From positions 7,653,835-7,717,834 of the forward strand of contig NC_023751.2 in the NCBI RefSeq assembly GCF_000499845.2: a stretch of 64,000 nucleotides of DNA. The letters are read 5' to 3'. Position numbers and translations under genes: made by a program. Below, in pieces: positions 60,480-64,000 of the stretch (position 1 is its first letter; each line of letters opens with the position of its first letter). Below the pieces are notes generated by a model. That model saw only the letters and a list, made by a program, of their open reading frames with translations. It ran no database searches and had not been told where the DNA came from. The stretch comes from Phaseolus vulgaris (Eukaryota > Streptophyta > Magnoliopsida > Fabales > Fabaceae).

Positions 60480-63400
60480 TCAAATGTTCAAGATATTAAC
60501 CAAGTCTAAACAGTGTTCAAACTTGGTCCTTGTAACCACCTTGGTGAGCATATCTGCAGGATTCTCCGTAGTGTGAATCTTCTGGAGAACAATCTCCTCT
60601 TCTTCGAGAATCTCACGCACAAAGTGATAGCGAACATCAATGTGCTTCGTCCGTGCATGAAAGACTTGATTCTTTGCTAAATGAATAGCACTCTGACTGT
60701 CAGAATATAACTCAAGTTGTTTCTGACCAACTCCCAAGTCTGTAAGCAACCCATGAAGCCAAATTGCTTCCTTCACAGCCTCTGTAATCGCCATATACTT
60801 TGCCTCTGTCGTAGACAAAGCCACCGTAGACTGCAAGGTAGACTTCCAACTAACTGGCGCTTTTGCTAAAGTGAACAAATAGCCAGTTATAGACCGTCGC
60901 TTATCCAAATCACATGCATAATCAAAATCACAATATCCAACTATGCATTGACCAAGTGATTCATCTTGCTCAAATGCCAATCCAACATCTAAGGTATTTT
61001 GGAGGTACCGTAGAATCCATCTCACAGCTTGCCAATGTCGCTTGCCCGGATTATGCATATACCTGCTAACAACACTCACAGCCTGTGAAATATCTGGTCT
61101 TGTACACACCATTGCATACATTAAGCTTCCAACTGCATTTGCATATGGGACTTTCGCCATGTATTCTCGTTCTTCATCAGTCGTCAGAGATAAACGACTA
61201 CTCAATTTCAAATGAGGAGCAAGTGGAGTACTTACAGGTTTTGTATCTTCGTGTATACCAAAACGTTGTAGTACCTTCTGCAAATACTGCTTCTGTGACA
61301 ACCAAAGTTTTCCCCTCTCCCTGTCTCTGTTTATCTCCATGCTGAGAATCTTCTTGGCTTCCCCCAAATCCTTCATCTCGAACTCTTTACTCAACTGAGC
61401 CTTTAACCTGTCAATCTCAACTTGGCTCTTTGCTGCAATCAACATATCATCAACATATAAGAGTAAGTAAATGTAGGAACCATCTTCAAGTCTACGCAAA
61501 TACACACAGTGATCATATTTGCTTCTCTTGTACTTCTGATCCTTCATGAACTTATCAAATCGTTTGTACCACTCTCTCGGAGATTGTTTCAGTCCGTACA
61601 ACGATTTGCTAAGTTTACAAACCCAATCTTCTTTACCATCAACCTTGTATCCTTCTGGTTGAGTCATATAGATTTCCTCCTTCAAATCACCGTGTAGGAA
61701 CGCGGTCTTTACATCAAGTTGAGCAAGCTCCAAATTCAACTGTGCTACCAAGGCCAACAAAATTCGAATGGAGGAATGTTTAACAACTGGAGAAAATACC
61801 TCATTATAATCAATTCCCTCCCTCTGAGCAAAGCCTTTAGCAACCAACCTTGCCTTATAGCAAACATCTTCTTTATTAGGAAATCCTTCTTTCTTTGCAA
61901 ATACCCATTTGCACCCAATTGCCTTTTTACCTTTTGGTAATTGTGCCAGCTTCCACGTCTTGTTCTTCTTCAAAGACTGCATCTCCTCTTCCATCGCACC
62001 TGCCCAATTACCACTCTTTGAACTCATAATGGCTTCTGGGTAAGTGGATGGAATGTCATCAACAACTGGAAGTGCATAGGCAACCATATCCATGAAACGA
62101 GCAGGCTTCTGAATATCTCGTCTCTGTCTTCTAACTGCAATTGGCGCTGATTGTTGTTGAGATTCTTGGGTAGGAACCTCTTCCTCATCTGACTCTTCTT
62201 CTGCCATAGGAGAGTCACTTGTGGTATTTTGTGTTGGGATCACCACTGTCGTCTCAAACTCCACCTGCTTCCGGGCACACTCCACCTGTTGTGGAGTACT
62301 ATCAGCTCCTTTTGGATTTACCTTCTTTAACATGGAAGATTCATCAAAGGTAACATCTCTGCTGATAATCGTCTTCTTTGCCTCTAGACACCACAAATGG
62401 TATCCCTTCACTCCAGGACTAAAGCCCATGAAAAGAGCCTTCTTTGCCCGTGGATCCAACTTTGATTCAATCACATGATAATATGCAATAGAACCAACAA
62501 CATGCAAAGAATCATAATCAGTTGTAGGTTTTCCAGACCATACCTCTAACGGGGTTTTGTCATCTATAGCAGATGATGGCAAACGATTGACGAGATGTTA
62601 AGCGTATGTCACATCCTCAGCCCAAAACTCTCTGCCTAACTCAACATTAGACAACATACAACGAACTTTCTCCACAAGTGTCTTGTTCATACGCTCTGAC
62701 ACCCCATTCTGCTGTGGTGTTTTTCTAACAGTGAAGTGTCGAACTATGCCACAATCTTGACATACCTTCAGGAACGGATCACTCTTGTATTCTCCTCCAT
62801 TGTCTGTTCGGAGAACCTCAATCTTCCTTCCTGTCTGGTTTTCAACTTGAGCTTTCCTCTTAAGGAAAATTTCAAGCACATCACTTTTGTTCTTCATAGT
62901 AAACACCCAAACTCTCCTGGAAAAATCATCCACAAAAGTGACAAAATAATGCCTACCTCCGATTGACGGAGTCTTGGCAGGTCCCCACACATCTGAATGC
63001 ACATAATCCAGAATACCCTTGGTATTGTGAATTGCAGTGCCAAACTTCACTCTTCGTTGTTTTCCCAGAACACAATGCTCACAAAATTCAAGTTTGCAAG
63101 CCTTCGTACCTTTCAACAATCCCTGCTTGGTAAGAATTTGCAAGGATTTCTCTCCAGCATGTCCCAACCTCATATGCCACAACTTCGTTGCCTCGTCATC
63201 CTTTTTAGTGCTAGAAGTTGTTGTCGCTATTGTCCCCACCACTGTACTACCTTGATAGTAATACAAATTGTTCTTCCTCACGCCTTTCAACATCACCAGT
63301 GCTCCTGAAGTTGCTTTAAGAATTCCATCTCGCATCGTCACAACTAGGCCTTTAGATTCTAAAGCCCCCAATGAGATGAAATTCTTCTTCAACTTTGGCA

Positions 63401-63719
63401 CGTACTGTACATCCCGGAAAATTCTGGTGGATCCATCATGATTCCGCAACTTAATTGAACCTATCCCAGCTGTCTTACATGGATTATCATTACCCATGTA
63501 AACAACCCCACCATCGAGTTCTTGAAATTCAAAGAACCATTCCCGAATGGGACACATATGATAGGTACAACCTGAATCCAATATCCACTCATCTGGATAC
63601 GATGATGCTGAAAGCGAGACAATTAAAGAGATATTTGATTCCACATCATTTGTGCAGTTTTGGACAGTCTTTCTTTCAGTGTCATTTCTCATGACAGAAA
63701 GCACACTCATCTTTGGCAA
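60480..63719 (-). pseudogene. copia pol (protease, integrase, RT, RNase H) with one in-frame stop
   Basis: Two frames in the same phase, 63719-62598 and 62597-60480, are separated only by a TAA at 62598-62600. The first has the protease DSG (WILDSGCTYHMC), GAG-pre-integrase WHMRLGHAGEKS, the HSDVWGPAKTPS block, and integrase core DDFSRRVWVF, RTDNGGEYKS, TPQQNGVSERMNKTL. The second has the end of integrase ([13 protein letters not shown]), RT with [27 protein letters not shown] and YVDDM, and RNase H with [13 protein letters not shown] and [16 protein letters not shown]. Order and motifs are those of Ty1/copia (Tnt1-like) elements. The stop truncates translation before the end of integrase and RT. 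Confidence 0.88.
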
Positions 63720-64000
63720 CGGCTCGACCTTTAGACTTAGACCTCCCTCTTCTCCCCTTTGTCTGACTTTGCTGACGACCTCTTGCCACCAATGCTTCTT
63801 CTGATGTCGTTGATTTGGTTTTCATCTTATCTTGTTTTCTCAATTCATGACTATATAAAGCAGAACAACACAGCATTTAACAACACATTCTCCTTCCTGT
63901 GAAGGAGCATAGTCTCCAAATGTTCAAATTCATCAGGAAGAGATGATAACAACATCAAATCCAAATCCTCATCCTCAAACTTCACATCTAAATTCAACAA
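63682..64000 (-). pseudogene. copia gag C-terminal part with broken zinc knuckle
   Basis: From the window end leftwards the minus strand reads NLDVKFEDEDLDLMLLSSLP and EFEHLETMLLHRKENV in one frame. In the next frame comes SHELRKQDKMKTKSTTSEEA, a basic GRRGRSKSKGRAVAKDE, and the knuckle start CAFCHEK. The CX2CX4HX4C knuckle is broken: two of its positions are TGA codons, on either side of the His. A further frameshift separates it from the protease frame. So gag carries at least two frameshifts and two stops. Confidence 0.75.

Larger units (their letters stand above)
60100..64000 (-). mobile_element. Ty1/copia retrotransposon, 3' portion (5' part beyond the window)
   Basis: The order on the minus strand is gag end, protease, integrase, reverse transcriptase, RNase H, then polypurine tract and 3' LTR, which is the copia gene order. 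gag and the 5' LTR continue past position 64000, so no target duplication can be checked. The pol frame is long and well kept, but stops and frameshifts in gag and integrase make this copy non-autonomous. It appears to be the youngest retroelement in the window. Confidence 0.88.

Overview
The window is plant nuclear DNA, most likely from a papilionoid legume. The evidence is long AT-rich spacers, GT-AG introns, plant-specific proteins (a PEPKR2-type kinase, a 3644-residue UPL1/UPL2 HECT ligase, a plastid CLT transporter) and legume-style transposon debris. The legume call is an inference from how familiar the protein and repeat sequences look; no search was run.

Five host genes are supported, four of them complete. 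(1) At 1-901, + strand, the last two exons of a PEPKR2-like kinase. (2) At 2123-4725, - strand, a four-exon Bet1-like SNARE of 133 residues, tail to tail with the kinase. Its 2-kb third intron is packed with nested transposon pieces. (3) At 12171-29393, + strand, a sixteen-exon UPL1/UPL2-type ubiquitin ligase with two GC-AG introns. (4) At 36910-43972, + strand, a ten-exon plastid CRT-like (CLT) transporter of 408 residues. (5) At 50836-52728, - strand, a seven-exon Sas10/Utp3/C1D (neuroguidin-like) nucleolar protein of 317 residues. They do not form a pathway; they are ordinary housekeeping genes for vesicle fusion, protein turnover, plastid thiol transport and ribosome assembly.

Between and inside them is repeat-rich DNA. 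4.8-11.7 kb is a very AT-rich desert. 30.7-31.35 kb holds degenerate telomere-like repeats and a 206-bp tandem duplication. 31.3-34.0 kb is a decayed PIF/Harbinger element with its transposase and Myb/SANT-like partner. 44.6-48.4 kb carries three side-by-side elements of one Mutator-like family, recognisable by related terminal inverted repeats; one retains a FAR1/MULE DNA-binding ORF. 54.97-58.45 kb is bounded by about 220-bp inverted repeats and a near-perfect 9-bp target duplication, and carries an exon of an oligopeptide transporter, so it looks like a Pack-MULE. 60.1 kb to the window end is the 3' part of a minus-strand Ty1/copia element with stops and frameshifts.

No bacterial-type features (operons, CRISPR, riboswitches) apply, and no tRNA or rRNA gene was recognised. 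Exon borders were placed by hand from splice dinucleotides and reading-frame continuity; all five gene models keep frame throughout. I found no clearly new biochemical system. The most interesting items are the putative Pack-MULE, the MULE-family cluster, the nested tandem TRIM, and the two GC-AG introns in the ligase gene.
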